Assembly: GCA_032622095.1 (NCBI GenBank)
Contig: CP136063.1
Span: forward strand, 39,096,106 to 39,160,105
DNA from: Siphonodentalium dalli
Lineage: Eukaryota; Mollusca; Scaphopoda; Gadilida; Siphonodentaliidae
Length of the DNA: 64,000 nt
Direction of reading: 5' to 3'
In this document: positions 21,370-34,869 of the stretch, piece after piece
How the letters are laid out: each line of letters begins with the position of its first letter
Numbering within the stretch: the first letter of the stretch is position 1
The notes under the pieces: generated by a model
Told to the model about the DNA's origin: nothing
Seen by the model: only the letters and a program-made list of their open reading frames with translations
The model's database searches: none
Program-made: the position numbers and the translations under genes

Positions 21370-21720
21370 AGACACATGGCGGTTTGCACTCATAAATACA
21401 TCTAATAAATAATCACTTTTTAATTGTTACCGACAACGAACTGGTTTGTACTTACACGAACAACCTTTCTGCGGGCATTATATGTGTCGGGAAGAAGCAT
21501 TTAATTCATACAAAATTTAACGTTTAACACGCGGTGTTTGTTCATAAGAAAGAGCGTTTATTAAAATGAAAACGTTTATCAAATGGCTGTGACCATGGAT
21601 ATTATTTTTCAGAGCTAGCATATGAAGCCGGTATGTCAATGGTTCGTTTTATTTGTCAATATATCGTATACCTCATTCCAAATTACGCCGAAGCGTATAG
21701 TTTTTGAGTCTGTCATGGTC
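21370..21720 (+). repeat. Dispersed repeat family R, copy b
   Basis: Starts ACACATGGCGGTTTGCACTC, then ACACGCGGTGTTTG, AGAGCGTT, and ATGAAGCCGGTATGTCAATG, in the same order as copy a. Confidence 0.6.
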
Positions 21721-22424
21721 ATTATTTGTTTAAATAATCTCTCATTGGGGATGTTTCACATGATATGTTCTCGTAAAATAGGGCGCGCTCGTCTGACAGA
21801 GAAATACAGTGTATCAAAAAAGTCGAGGTCAAAGTACCGTCCGCTTAGTATGTTGAAATATGCCAAATAGTAATTGCCGGAAAGAATCTGGAACCCATTC
21901 ATTAATGGCAAGCACGTGTCCGTATGTTGTAGCGAAGTCTTTTTCCTGCGAACGATGGATAAACGGCATCCCCCACTGTGTGGTGTCATCCGAGTCTTTA
22001 CTGATAATATGTCATCCGTGACCACATTGTCACATAACACATGAGCGCATATATAGTACATTACCTAAACATGATATGTGAATTAAACATATGAACATAT
22101 AAACATATAAACAGGAAATACACATAGATAAATGTAGTTTGTATAACACATACAAAGCTAAACCTAGAAATCGGCAGAATATAGGACATAAATATTTGAC
22201 ACCCGCTGCGCTCAGTGCCAAATCATCAGGTTGTTGCACCCGTGAATCGGCGCCGTTTTCATGAGTGAGATGGATATATCCAATTACCCGCGGTGTGATG
22301 TCATTATCGAATATTCCGACTAGAGTGCTATATAATTGAGTGTCGGGTAATAAGTTAATCGCAGTCGATACCCCCCGTAGATTATCAAAAGTTTCTATCT
22401 AGGGTATTATATAACATTAATTAA

Positions 22425-22767
22425 AGCCATATGGTATAGTTCGCGCTTTAAAATGCATGTAATAATATTCGCTTTTGAATGTTTTGCCGGTATCGATATA
22501 GGTTGATAAAAACTCGAAATACTGTTCTACGGGCATTTTATGCCACAGAAAGGCGCACTGGAGTAACAAAAAAATCAACTTTGAACACGGTGTTTGGGTC
22601 CCAATACAAACAACATACATATGCACATTTATTTTACTCATATGCAAAACGTTGAAAACAGAGGTAAAACTGCTGTGACCATGCCAAGTATTTTTCAGAG
22701 AATATGAATCTGATATATAAACATTTCGTGTATTTGTCAACCTATTTTATACTCCTTCTTGTCAACA
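22425..22767 (+). repeat. Dispersed repeat family R, copy c (left part)
   Basis: It has GCCGGTATCGATATAGGTTG, AACACGGTGTTTGGGTCCCA and CATTTCGTGTATTTGTCAAC. It breaks off near 22755-22767, and the family sequence (ACTTGGAAGCTCGGGCGATC) resumes near 23515, after a LINE. Confidence 0.65.
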
Positions 22768-23507
22768 GTTAATCACATCTCTGTCACCACATCACAACAT
22801 CAACGACTTCTTTGATAACTCAATAAAGACATAACTATTTAACGATAATACTCGCAGCAAACTCCCCAGAAATAGCAACAGACGTGATCCCCCACGCAAC
22901 AAGCTTAGAACATACAGAACGTTCAAAACAATCACTTGTTTGGAGGAATATCTTGACATCATTTCCACCCCCAAATAACGAGAATCCCTCACGAAATTCA
23001 GAATTAGTTGTCACACACTGGGCATTGGGCGCGGACGCTATTTCGATTTCGATGAAGCAGACCGTAAATGTGAAACCTGCAACCAAATTGATAATGAGGA
23101 GCACTTTCTCCTCCATTGTACCTCACTGTCCGACGAGCGCGCCATATTTCACGAGAAACTAATACCTGATCTCCTAACCACCCCTAACGAGAGGTTATTC
23201 AATAAAATATTAACAAGCACAGACCCAACAACTCTACAGGCCCTGGCATATTTCGTCCACTGTGGACTGAAAAAGAAAGGTGTTTGGCGATCAAGTGACG
23301 AACTGGTTAATCGAGTACAACACAAAAGGAACACTGCCCTATCAGTCAAATGTACATTAACATAGAATAACATTATTATGTATTTGTTGCTACTTATTTT
23401 GTTCCATGCATATTCGATGTTCTTGTCCTGTTATTCTATATATATGTTAATGTACATTTGACCATACATGGTGTAACGTACTAATAAACTTGATTGATAG
23501 AGTGATC
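22768..23507 (+). mobile_element. 5'-truncated LINE (non-LTR retrotransposon) inserted in repeat R
   Basis: It holds the end of a reverse-transcriptase ORF and about 140 bp of 3' UTR. It closes with AATAAACTTGATTGATAG, a poly(A)-like signal plus a short TTGATTGA tail typical of CR1/L2-like LINEs. It splits a copy of repeat R, so it is younger than that copy. No clear target duplication was found. Confidence 0.75.
22796..23365 (+). pseudogene. C-terminal end of a LINE reverse-transcriptase ORF
   Basis: In one frame, broken by stops at 22835-22837 (TAA) and after IISTPK near 22976, the text reads RNKLRTYRTFKT, then LTKFRISCHTLGIGRGRY, CETCNQ and EEHFLLHC. This is the zinc-finger-like CxxC...HxxxxC tail found after the RT domain of many LINE clades. 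The catalytic RT part is missing. The product ends in TAG at 23363-23365. Confidence 0.75.
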
Positions 23508-23514
23508 TAAATTG

Positions 23515-23560
23515 CGTAAACAACACTTGGAAGCTCGGGCGATCCATGTCCGTTTATACA
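23515..23560 (+). repeat. Dispersed repeat family R, copy c (right part)
   Basis: ACTTGGAAGCTCGGGCGATC followed by CATGTCCGTTTA corresponds to the family end seen at 25190-25220 and 25918-25945. Confidence 0.6.
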
Positions 23561-24889
23561 TGTATATATATTCACCAGCGAATATGGAACAATTAATATT
23601 GTATATCTTTGGAAGTGTTTTCGTCTCCCATTTGTATACAACGTCATATGGGCAAATCTTGTAATCTGATGGTATATCGGGTTTATAGCAGACAATTTCA
23701 ATTGAATTTTAATGGTCAATGACTGAGCACTGGCACTAACGTGGTAAACGAGGCTTTTGTGCGTTGATCTATTCAAAGGGTCAATTCAAGACATATTATG
23801 TACTTGTTCGGGTGTGTTAAATTGATAAGTTAGTATGCAGGCGCTATGCCAACTAAAGGAATATTACATTCTACTAACATCGCCAAAAATTTGAACCAAA
23901 TTGGCCGTAGCACTCCATAGAAAACATCGTCATAACTACGCTCAATTGTAAATATTTACAAATCGATTCGGGACGAATCTATAGGCGATAAACTAACGAA
24001 AACAATTTCGCCATCGAGAGTCACTGCATTTAATTAATATATAAGAATGACGGTGTGTGCTGTGACGTTTGCTACACTATTTGTAAAAAAATAAACTACA
24101 TTGAACAGATTATTCTCCATTTCTATGTTATCACCATACCGGAGTGTTTTACATCACTTTAATACAAATAGTAAAATGTGTGCATATGACTTGCTTGAAA
24201 CGATTAACATTTGGATGTTTTTTGTGTGTATTTCTTGACCACCATATGATGCATTCTTCCTAAATGTTATATGTACCAAAATGTTATATGTACCAAGCCT
24301 CTACCAATTACTGGTCAATTGTTTTGAACATTAGTACATATATTTACCACTATGGTAACTTATACACATGCAAATGCGAGCTTTGTTGGATTTTGTTCAG
24401 TAAAGCTATCCTCATTGTTCAACTTAGATATAATGATCGGAAACATGCATGTACTGAATTGTGTCTAAGTTTGATCTTTAAAACTTGACACACTATGCTT
24501 GCTATATGCCATTGACGAGAGCCTGTCCGCATATGAATATGAACTCGGTCTGCATGGTGTAATTTGTTTTCGTATAGTGTTATGGCTATCCTTAAATCCA
24601 CATATCGATTTATATATATACGGTCCGCATTATGACGCATGCGCTTGTACTCACGTTGGTATAGTGGTAAAGTTTTTGTTATTACATCAGACCAAATCCC
24701 CTAAATACAATTTTAATACATGTAGTCCACCTTTAAATTTGCATCGATGCGAGTACAGGGGGAATTTGTCATAAGATGGGTCGAGTCTGGCTGTGTTTTT
24801 GTTTGCATATTCAATGTTCCCATTGTGCGCGAGTCAAGAAGAGTAATGACTCTCGATGTACAGGTTTGGCAGAACTGGGTTTCGAGTTA
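23561..24889. other. No gene seen
   Basis: AT-rich DNA. A short duplicated TTATATGTACCAA lies at 24267-24295. Short ORFs on both strands show nothing recognisable. Confidence 0.45.
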
Positions 24890-25220
24890 AAGTCACATGG
24901 CCGTTTGTCCCGCACATTAACCTCATGATGTTTGCATTTTAATTTTTCTCGGTTTCGAAATAGGTCAATAAACTACTCGAAATATTATTCCGCGGGCTGT
25001 TCCTGATGCCGTAAATATAAAGAGTGTCTGTTTAACCTATATATGTGGAAACACTTGAACCAGCTCGAGATATATAGCTATAGCCATGGAAATTATTTTC
25101 AATAAAAATATGAAGCCGGGATATAAGTATTTTGTGTATTTGTCAACCTGTCTTATATATACATACTTCCAAATTATGTAGACAAAAGTTGGAAGCTGGA
25201 ATGATCCATGTCCGTTTAAG
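24890..25220 (+). repeat. Dispersed repeat family R, copy d
   Basis: CACATGGCCGTTTGTC, CGGTTTCGAAATAGGTCAAT, ATGAAGCCGGGATATAAGTA and GTTGGAAGCTGGAATGATCC occur in family order. Confidence 0.65.
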
Positions 25221-25479
25221 GCATGCCATCTACGAGTGTGCAAATTGTGAAACAACGCCCAAACAGACTCTAGAAGTCATAACTCCTGAAATAAAATTTG
25301 GACCGGACTGATTTTCGATATCATATGCAATATAGACATATAGTCATAAGTAGAAGCCACACATGGCCACAATTGGTTAACATCGAAGTTATGAACTGTT
25401 GTGCCTATATGTCGCGAAATAGACATGCGGGAAATAATTCAGGAGGTATACCTCCAAATACAATTAGGATAAAATTGGT

Positions 25480-25960
25480 GTTCGACACATTCAAGATATT
25501 CGTGAGTATAATACATGAATATATTATATACCAATACTTTCGAATTTTTCCCGGTATCGCAATATGTCGATAAATACTTGCACCATACATTTATATATAC
25601 GGGGAATATGAAGTCACAAAAATACAACTACATGTCAACACGGTCTTTGGGTCCCAAATAGACAACATAAATGACAGTGCACGACACGGAACATAAAATA
25701 ACGTTCTGTGTTAGCCGGTATATAGCCTATGCCATGCAGATATGCATGGTATAAATAAAGAGTGTTTGTTTTCACTTCTGGGCGAAAAAAATGAAAAATG
25801 GGTGTCACATTGGCAAGTATTTTGTTTCAGAGCGTATGAAGCCGGTATATCAACATTTCGTGTTTTATCAATTTATCATATATATATATACCTCATTTCA
25901 AACTGTGTGGGCAATATTTGGAAGCTTGAATGAGCTATGTCCGTTTGAGGTAACTCCGTC
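25480..25960 (+). repeat. Dispersed repeat family R, copy e
   Basis: CCCGGTATCGCAATATGTCG, AACACGGTCTTTGGGTCCCA, AAAGAGTGTTTGTTTTCACT and GAAGCCGGTATATCAACATT occur in family order. It ends where the large tandem array begins. Confidence 0.65.
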
Positions 25961-25974
25961 ACACCAAGTGTTAT

Positions 25975-28900
25975 CAATGCATTTGGGATAGTAATGTTGG
26001 CTGAAATATGTCAAACTGTGCAGCTTGGCAATCCACATTACATATTTATATAGTTCATTTGGGATATGATAAAGACACTCTCTACACATAGATTAGCTGC
26101 ATGCACGATAACACTTATTGTTTTCTAACCGAAAATAACACAGATTATAACATACCGTTATATATTCTAGGCTGAAAAAAATCAAAGCGTGTTAAACTTC
26201 TTTCGAAAGTCCACATCTGGCCATGCACGACAACCTCTCACTAATGAGTCCATATGCCCAATCTAATTATTTTCTGGTCAATGTAGGATATACCCATGAC
26301 GGTTGTATAGTGTCAAATCGGACAAGGCAACTTTATTGTAATTAGAACTCGGAAATGTAACATGGGACCAATACTTTAACACATAATACTGCCTTTTTGT
26401 GAAATTTCACCAGCGCCTGTGTACCCGAGTATTATGAAACCCACTTATTAGTAAGAATGTCCGGAATCGGGCGATTAGTTGTAACTATACATACTTTATT
26501 AAATCGTCAAAAGGGTAAATTGGCGAGCACGAATTAATATTATGCTGGCTTTATATGCTCAGAAAAAAATCATGTTCATTGTCACCGCCATTTCGCAGTC
26601 GTTTTCAACTTATCGCACAAAAGTGAAACAAAACGCTATTTATTATTACCAATCAGGAATAGACTAACACGGAACGCTCTTTTCTGTTCCATGCCGTGCA
26701 TATGGCTGTTGTTTGGGAACCAAATGCGGTGTTAAAATTGTGTTTTGTTTACTCCAATGCGACATGCAGGCACAGGCAATGCCTACAGAAATGTAGTTCA
26801 ATCATGTAAAGACCTATTTCGATACCGGGAAAACTTAAAAAGGGAAACATGTATTTTGAGGTGCAAACTGCCATATGGCTTTAGATTAAAACAAAAATTG
26901 GAATTAATTTTTTTTCTGGATTGAGCTATGCTCCAGATAACGTTTTTTTATTCTGGTAAATAACTATATTCCAATGCTCTGACCAACTTATAGCACCACA
27001 TCCAATGGGTTAACTGGAAAATCCAGTTGGGCGTGTGTTGACCAAGAAACACAACCCGTGCGCTGTACGACATTGAACACTCTTGACAATGGATGTGATT
27101 TACAAATAAAACGGGAAACTATTGTTACAAGAGATGGAGCTAGATCTCTTCAGATCGAGAAAAGAATCTGACTCTCCCAACAGATATAGGCGCTGTCTTG
27201 CTAGATCGAGAAAAGAATCCCAACTCTATCAACAGATGTGGTAACGTGAGACAATATATAATATCGTTGCTGATAAGATTGCATAATTCAACGATTCGAC
27301 CACATGCTTAAGTGTGCCCCATCCGACATTGTTGACTGGCACTCCAATAAACAAGTATGGTATACAGTGTCTGTGGTTTAGTTGCACATTAATGAATATT
27401 TAAGAGCATGATTAGTGAAAATGTAATTAGTGACCCATTTGAGATAGTCATGTTGGCTGAAATAAGTAAAAATGTGCAGCTTGGCAATCCACATTACATA
27501 TTTATATAGTTCATTTGGGATATGAGAAAGACACTCTCTACACATAGATTAGCTGCATGCACGATAACACTTATTGTTTTCTAACCGAAAATAACACAGA
27601 TTATAACATACCGTTATATATTCTAGGCTGAAAAAAATCAAAGCGTGTTAAACTTCTTTCGAAAGTCCACATCTGGCCATGCACGACAACCTCTCACTAA
27701 TGAGTCCATATGCCCAATCTAATTATTTTCTGGTCAATGTAGGATATACCCATGACGGTTGTATAGTGTCAAATCGGACAAGGCAACTTTATTGTAATTA
27801 GAACTCGGAAATGTAACATGGGACCAATACTTTAACACATAATACTGCCTTTTTGTGAAATTTCACCAGCGCCTGTGTACCCGAGTATTATGAAACCCAC
27901 TTATTAGTAAGAATGTCCGGAATCGGGCGATTAGTTGTAACTATACATACTTTATTAAATCGTCAAAAGGGTAAATTGGCGAGCACGAATTAATATTATG
28001 CTGGCTTTATATGCTCAGAAAAAAATCATGTTCATTGTCACCGCCATTTCGCAGTCGTTTTCAACTTATCGCACAAAAGTGAAACAAAACGCTCTTTATT
28101 ATTACCAATCAGGAATAGACTAACACGGAACGCTCTTTTCTGTTCCATGCCGTGCATATGGCTGTTGTTTGGGAACCAAATGCGGTGTTAAAATTGTGTT
28201 TTGTTTACTCCAATGCGACATGCAGGCACAGGCAATGCCTACAGAAATGTAGTTCAATCATGTAAAGACCTATTTCGATACCGGGAAAACTTAAAAAGGG
28301 AAACATGTATTTTGAGGTGCAAACTGCCATATGGCTTTAGATTAAAACAAAAATTGGAATTAATTTTTTTTCTGGATTGAGCTATGCTCCAGATAACGTT
28401 TTTTTATTCTGGTAAATAACTATATTCCAATGCTCTGACCAACTTATAGCACCACATCCAATGGGTTAACTGGAAAATCCAGTTGGGCGTGTGTTGACCA
28501 AGAAACACAACCCGTGCGCTGTACGACATTGAACACTCTTGACAATGGATGTGATTTACAAATAAAACGGGAAACTATTGTTACAAGAGATGGAGCTAGA
28601 TCTCTCCAGATCGAGAAAAGAATCTGACTCTCCCAACAGATATAGGCGCTGTCTTGCTAGATCGAGAAAAGAATCCCAACTCTATCAACAGATGTGGTAA
28701 CGTGAGACAATATATAATATCGTTGCTGATAAGATTGCATAATTCAACGATTCGACCACATGCTTAAGTGTGCCCCATCCGACATTGTTGACTGGCACTC
28801 CAATAAACAAGTATGGTATACAGTGTCTGTGGTTTAGTTGCACATTAATGAATATTTAAGAGCATGATTAGTGAAAATGTAATTAGTGACCCATTTGAGA

Positions 28901-31900
28901 TAGTCATGTTGGCTGAAATAAGTAAAAATGTGCAGCTTGGCAATCCACATTACATATTTATATAGTTCATTTGGGATATGAGAAAGACACTCTCTACACA
29001 TAGATTAGCTGCATGCACGATAACACTTATTGTTTTCTAACCGAAAATAACACAGATTATAACATACCGTTATATATTCTAGGCTGAAAAAAATCAAAGC
29101 GTGTTAAACTTCTTTCGAAAGTCCACATCTGGCCATGCACGACAACCTCTCACTAATGAGTCCATATGCCCAATCTAATTATTTTCTGGTCAATGTAGGA
29201 TATACCCATGACGGTTGTATAGTGTCAAATCGGACAAGGCAACTTTATTGTAATTAGAACTCGGAAATGTAACATGGGACCAATACTTTAACACATAATA
29301 CTGCCTTTTTGTGAAATTTCACCAGCGCCTGTGTACCCGAGTATTATGAAACCCACTTATTAGTAAGAATGTCCGGAATCGGGCGATTAGTTGTAACTAT
29401 ACATACTTTATTAAATCGTCAAAAGGGTAAATTGGCGAGCACGAATTAATGTTATGCTGGCTTCATATGCTCAGAAAAAATCATGTTCATTATCACCGCC
29501 ATTTCGCAGTCGTTTTCAACTTATCGCACAAAAGTGAAACAAAACGCTCTTTATTATTACCAATCAGGAATAGACTAACACGGAACGCTCTTTTCTGTTC
29601 CATGCCGTGCATATGGCTGTTGTTTGGGAACCAAATGCCGTGTTAAAATTGTGTTTTGTTTACTCCAATGCGACATGCAGGCACAGGCAATGCCTACATA
29701 AATGTAGTTCAATCATGTAAAGACCTATTTCGATACCGGGAAAACTTAAAAAGGGAAACATGTATTTTGAGGTGCAAACTGCCATATGGCTTTAGATTAA
29801 AACAAAAATTGGAATTAATATTTTTTCTGGATTGTGCTATGCTCCAGATAACGTTTTTTTATTCTGGTAAATAATTATATTCCAATGCTCTGACCAACTT
29901 ATAGCACCACATCCAATGGGTTAACTGGAAAATCCAGTTGGGCGTGTGTTGACCAAGAAACACAACCCGTGCGCTGTGCGACATTAAACACTCTTGACAA
30001 TGGATGTGCTTTACAAATAAAACGGGAAAATATTGTTACAAGAGATGGAGCTAGATCTCTCCAGATCGAGAACAGAATCTAACTCTCCTAACAGATATAG
30101 GCGCTGTCTTGCTAGATCGAGAGAAGAATCCCAACTATATCAACAGATGTGGTAACGTGAGCCAATATATAATCTCGTTGCTGATAAGATTGCATAATTC
30201 AACGATTCGACCACATGCTTAAGTGTGCCCCATCCGACATTGTTGACTGGCACTCCAATACACACTTATGGTATACAGTGTCTGTGGTTTAGTTGCACAT
30301 TAATGAATATTTAAGAGCATGATTAGTGAAAATGTAATTAGTGACCCATTTGAGATAGTCATGTTGGCTGAAATAAGTAAAAATGTGCAGCTTGGCAATC
30401 CACATTACATATTTATATAGTTCATTTTGGATATGAGAAAGACACTCTCTGCACATAGATTAGCTGCATGCACGATAACACTTATTTTTTCTAATCGAAA
30501 ATAACACAGATTATAACATACCGTTATATATTCTAGGCTGAAAAAAATCAAAGCGTGTTAAACTTCTTTCGAAAGTCCACATCTGGCCATGCACGACAAC
30601 CTCTCACTAATGAGTCCATATGGCCAATCTAATTATTTTCTGGTCAATGTAGGATATAGCCATGACGGCTGTATAGTGTAAAATGGGACACGGCAACTTT
30701 ATTGTAATTAGAACTCGGAAATGTAACATGGGACCAATACTTTAACACATAATACTGCCTTTTTGTGAAATTTCACCACCGCCTGTGTACCCGAGTATTA
30801 TGAAACCCACTTATTAGTAAGAATGTCCGGAATCGGGCGATTAGTTGTAACTATACATACTTTATTAAATCGTCAAAAGGGTAAATTGGCGAGCACGAAT
30901 TAATATTATGCTGGCTTTATATGCTCAGAAAAAAATCATGTTCATTGTCACCGCCATTTCGCAGTCGTTTTCAACTTATCGCACAAAAGTGAAACAAAAC
31001 GCTCTTTATTATTACCAATCAGGAATAGACTAACACGGAACGCTCTTTTCTGTTCCATGCCGTGCATATGGCTGTTGTTTGGGAACCAAATGCGGTGTTA
31101 AAATTGTGTTTTGTTTACTCCAATGCGACATGCAGGCACAGGCAATGCCTACAGAAATGTAGTTCAATCATGTAAAGACCTATTTCGATACCGGGAAAAC
31201 TTAAAAAGGGAAACATGTATTTTGAGGTGCAAACTGCCATATGGCTTTAGATTAAAACAAAAATTGGAATTAATTTTTTTTCTGGATTGAGCTATGCTCC
31301 AGATAACGTTTTTTTATTCTGGTAAATAACTATATTCCAATGCTCTGACCAACTTATAGCACCACATCCAATGGGTTAACTGGAAAATCCAGTTGGGCGT
31401 GTGTTGACCAAGAAACACAACCCGTGCGCTGTACGACATTGAACACTCTTGACAATGGATGTGATTTACAAATAAAACGGGAAACTATTGTTACAAGAGA
31501 TGGAGCTAGATCTCTCCAGATCGAGAAAAGAATCTGACTCTCCCAACAGATATAGGCGCTGTCTTGCTAGATCGAGAAAAGAATCCCAACTCTATCAACA
31601 GATGTGGTAACGTGAGACAATATATAATATCGTTGCTGATAAGATTGCATAATTCAACGATTCGACCACATGCTTAAGTGTGCCCCATCCGACATTGTTG
31701 ACTGGCACTCCAATAAACAAGTATGGTATACAGTGTCTGTGGTTTAGTTGCACATTAATGAATATTTAAGAGCATGATTAGTGAAAATGTAATTAGTGAC
31801 CCATTTGAGATAGTCATGTTGGCTGAAATAAGTAAAAAAATGTGCAGCTTGGCAATCCACATTACATATTTATATAGTTCATTTTGGATATGAGAAAGAC

Positions 31901-33230
31901 ACTCTCTACACATAGATTAGCTGCATGCACGATAACACTTATTGTTTTCTAACCGAAAATAACACAGATTATAACATACCGTTATATATTCTAGGCTGAA
32001 AAAAATCAAAGCGTGTTAAACTTCTTTCGAAAGTCCACATCTGGCCATGCACGACAACCTCTCACTAATGAGTCCATATGGCCAATCTAATTATTTTCAG
32101 GTCAATGTAGGATATAGCCATGACGGTTGTATAGTGTCAAATCGGACACGGCAACTTTATTGTAATTAGAACTCGGAAATGTAACATGGGACCAATACTT
32201 TAACACATAATACTGCCTTTTTGTGAAATTTCACCAGCGCCTGTGTACCCGAGTATTATGAAACCCACTTATTAGTAAGAATGTCCGGAATCGGGCGATT
32301 AGTTGTAACTATACATACTTTATTAAATCGTCAAAAGGGTAAATTGGCGAGCTATGCTAGCTTTATATGCTCAGAAAAAAACCATGTTAATTGTCACCGC
32401 CATTTCGCAGTCGTTTTCAACTTATCGCACAAAAGTGAAACAAAACGCTCTTTATTATTACCAATCAGGAATAGACTAACACGGAACGCTCTTTTCTGTT
32501 CCATGCCGTGCATATGGCTGTTGTTTGGGAACCAAATGCCGTGTTAAAATTGTGTTTTGTTTACTCCAATGCGACATGCAGGCACAGGCAATGCCTACAT
32601 AAATGTAGTTCAATCATGTAAAGACCTATTTCGATACCGGGAAAACTTAAAAAGGGAAACATGTATTTTGAGGTGCAAACTGCCATATGGCTTTAGATTA
32701 AAACAAAAATTGGAATTAATTTTTTTTCTGAATTGAGCTATGCTCCAGATAACGTTTTTGTATTCTGGTAAATAACTATGTTCCAATGCTCTGACCAACT
32801 TAGAGCACCACATCCAACGGGTTAACTGGAAAATCCAGTTGGGCGTGTGTTGACCAAGAAACACAACCCGTGCGCTGTACGACATTGAACACTCTTGACA
32901 ATGGATGTGCTTTACAAATAAAACGGAAAACTATTGTTACAAGAGATGGAGCTAGATCTCCCAGATCGAGAAAAGAATCTAACTCTCCCACAGATATAGG
33001 CGCTGTCTTGCTAGATCGAGAAAAGAATCCCAACTCTATCAACAGATGTGGTAACGTGGGCCAATATATAATATCGTTGCTGATAAGATTGCATAATTCA
33101 ACGATTCGACCACATGCTTAAGTGTGCCCCATCCGACATTGTTGACTGGCACTCCAATAAACACTTATGGTATACAGTGTTTGTGGTTTAGTTGCCCATT
33201 AACGAATATTTAAGAGCATGGTTAGTGAAA
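25975..33230. repeat. Tandem array of five ~1456-bp monomers
   Basis: A TGCAGCTTGGC mark recurs at 26019, 27475, 28931, 30386 and 31843, steps of 1456, 1456, 1455 and 1457. Monomers 1 and 2 are almost identical; others differ at a few per cent. Each monomer contains one inverted copy of repeat family R (AACACGGTGTTTGGGTCCCA reads here as GGGAACCAAATGCGGTGTT). It also has an internal duplicated CTAGATCGAGAAAAGAATC. Stop-rich frames argue against coding. The last monomer is cut near 33230. Confidence 0.95.
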
Positions 33231-33285
33231 ATTTGTGTGAAATCGGACATGAGCGAGCGATAATTTTAAACGCGCCAAAATCGTG

Positions 33286-33405
33286 ACAGATAAACACACA
33301 CACAATCTCGCTATCTCACGCCCCACACATAGAGCCTCACACACACACACACCCTCACACACACCCTCACACACACACACACACACACACATCTCACACA
33401 CTTGT
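33286..33405. repeat. (CA)n microsatellite
   Basis: Interrupted runs of CA with CCTCACAC steps. The longest pure run is about 24 bp near 33369. Confidence 0.95.
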
Positions 33406-34214
33406 TATATAGTTTTTTGGTGTATATACAAAATATTGATATCCGAATAAAATAAAATACCATAAAATGTATAATTTTATTACATCATCCTACTGTTATT
33501 CCATTCGTCATAATATATAAATATCAATCACCGATATACATGTACAAACAAAAGATGACACTACCTTGCCAGTCTAATCCGAAAAAACTACCGGAATGTC
33601 ACATTCGAACTATTAGTATATGATTTTGACTGGCTAATAGTGACATATTGTTAATATTATTATACTACTTGGTCAGTATGTTATCGACCAAAAATATATC
33701 GGACCTAGGAATACTCATAAGAACCTTATTTCGCGCTCCGCGTATGATGTGCCGCATTTCTTGGTATACAGTGGGACATGGTCGTTTTATTTATAGAAAC
33801 GTGAATTTTTTGAGAGGAAAAGAAGTCGAACTGCGACCCGGAGGCCGAGTCCGGTAAAAGATGTGGTTGGGAATTATGGTGATATGCATGAGAAACCTTC
33901 AGTGATAAGCCTTATATAGTTGTCATAATTTGAAGGATTAGTTGTTTTAACGGAATTATGAGTTGGTCATTCGTGAAACCAAAATATGTTATATTTCCAT
34001 AATTGCAATCATGGGTATATAATATATGATCTGGAATGCGTTGCAATTTCTGACAGTGCTATTGCTCGTCAGTGCCATACTTCACACCGATACGACGTTA
34101 CGGGCTCATATCGCAGTCGATATCAAACTAACCAGGTAATAGACTGTAATAGCCCAATAATTATTATTGGAGACTGCCCATCAATCATACTCCTTGTCAT
34201 ACTTGATTATGGCT
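33406..34214. other. No gene seen
   Basis: About 800 bp. A plus ORF at 33648-33857 (69 codons) has no recognisable content. A short inverted pair GCCCAATAATTATTATTGG lies near 34153. Confidence 0.45.
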
Positions 34215-34400
34215 AGGCCCAGTTTCATAAAAGCAACTGACATAGTTGGGACGTAAGATGGTCTTAAGTTCAAACTTCAGTCGTAAGTGCGTTTCACGAA
34301 CAGTGTCTTACTTAATATAGTCTTAATTTTGGTCTTAACTTTAGTCTAACGCGAGGTTCTTAAGAAAAATACTAAAATTAAGACATAAGTTATGGTCCTC
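34215..34400. repeat. TCTTAAGT-rich dispersed element
   Basis: It begins GGCCCAGTTTCATAAAAGCA and has many TCTTAA and TTAAGA words that pair with each other. This is a MITE style common in marine invertebrates; the boundary is approximate. Confidence 0.55.
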
Positions 34401-34869
34401 CTTTTGTCGGACATATAGATGGGATCTTGTTCGTGTATGTTATTATAAATAAATTTAAATGAATAACATCTTACGAACACGGAGGGATGTTTCGGAAATT
34501 GTGGTCTATAGTTAATAGCCAAATGGTACGCTGTAGCAGGGACGTGACCTGCAATGGTTGCGCGATTGGAGGGGTGTGATGCAGTGTCCATTCCCAATAC
34601 TAACTGGAAAAAGCCAAGACCTAACTATACAGTTCTCATTGTTGAAACAAAAAGAATATATTTTCATAGATTTGAACAGTATTTGCGATTCAAATCACAG
34701 AATTGTAATGTTTACAGTAATCATGTTATGACAATTGGTCCGAACATTTCCACATCTAGGATAATAGTGAATGAGTTATACTCAGCTGTTTGATCAGTTC
34801 TGATTTCGGCTATTTTTATATGCTTTACATGCTATATTATTATGTTATAATTTGATTGTAAAATGCCAT
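34401..34869. other. No gene seen
   Basis: AT-rich DNA before the satellite. The plus ORF at 34554-34793 shows nothing recognisable. Confidence 0.45.

Noticed and set aside
29449-32885. ORFs in the 1456-bp monomers (such as MLCWLHMLRK)
   Set aside because: They are open only in some monomers because of single-base changes and are stopped in the others.
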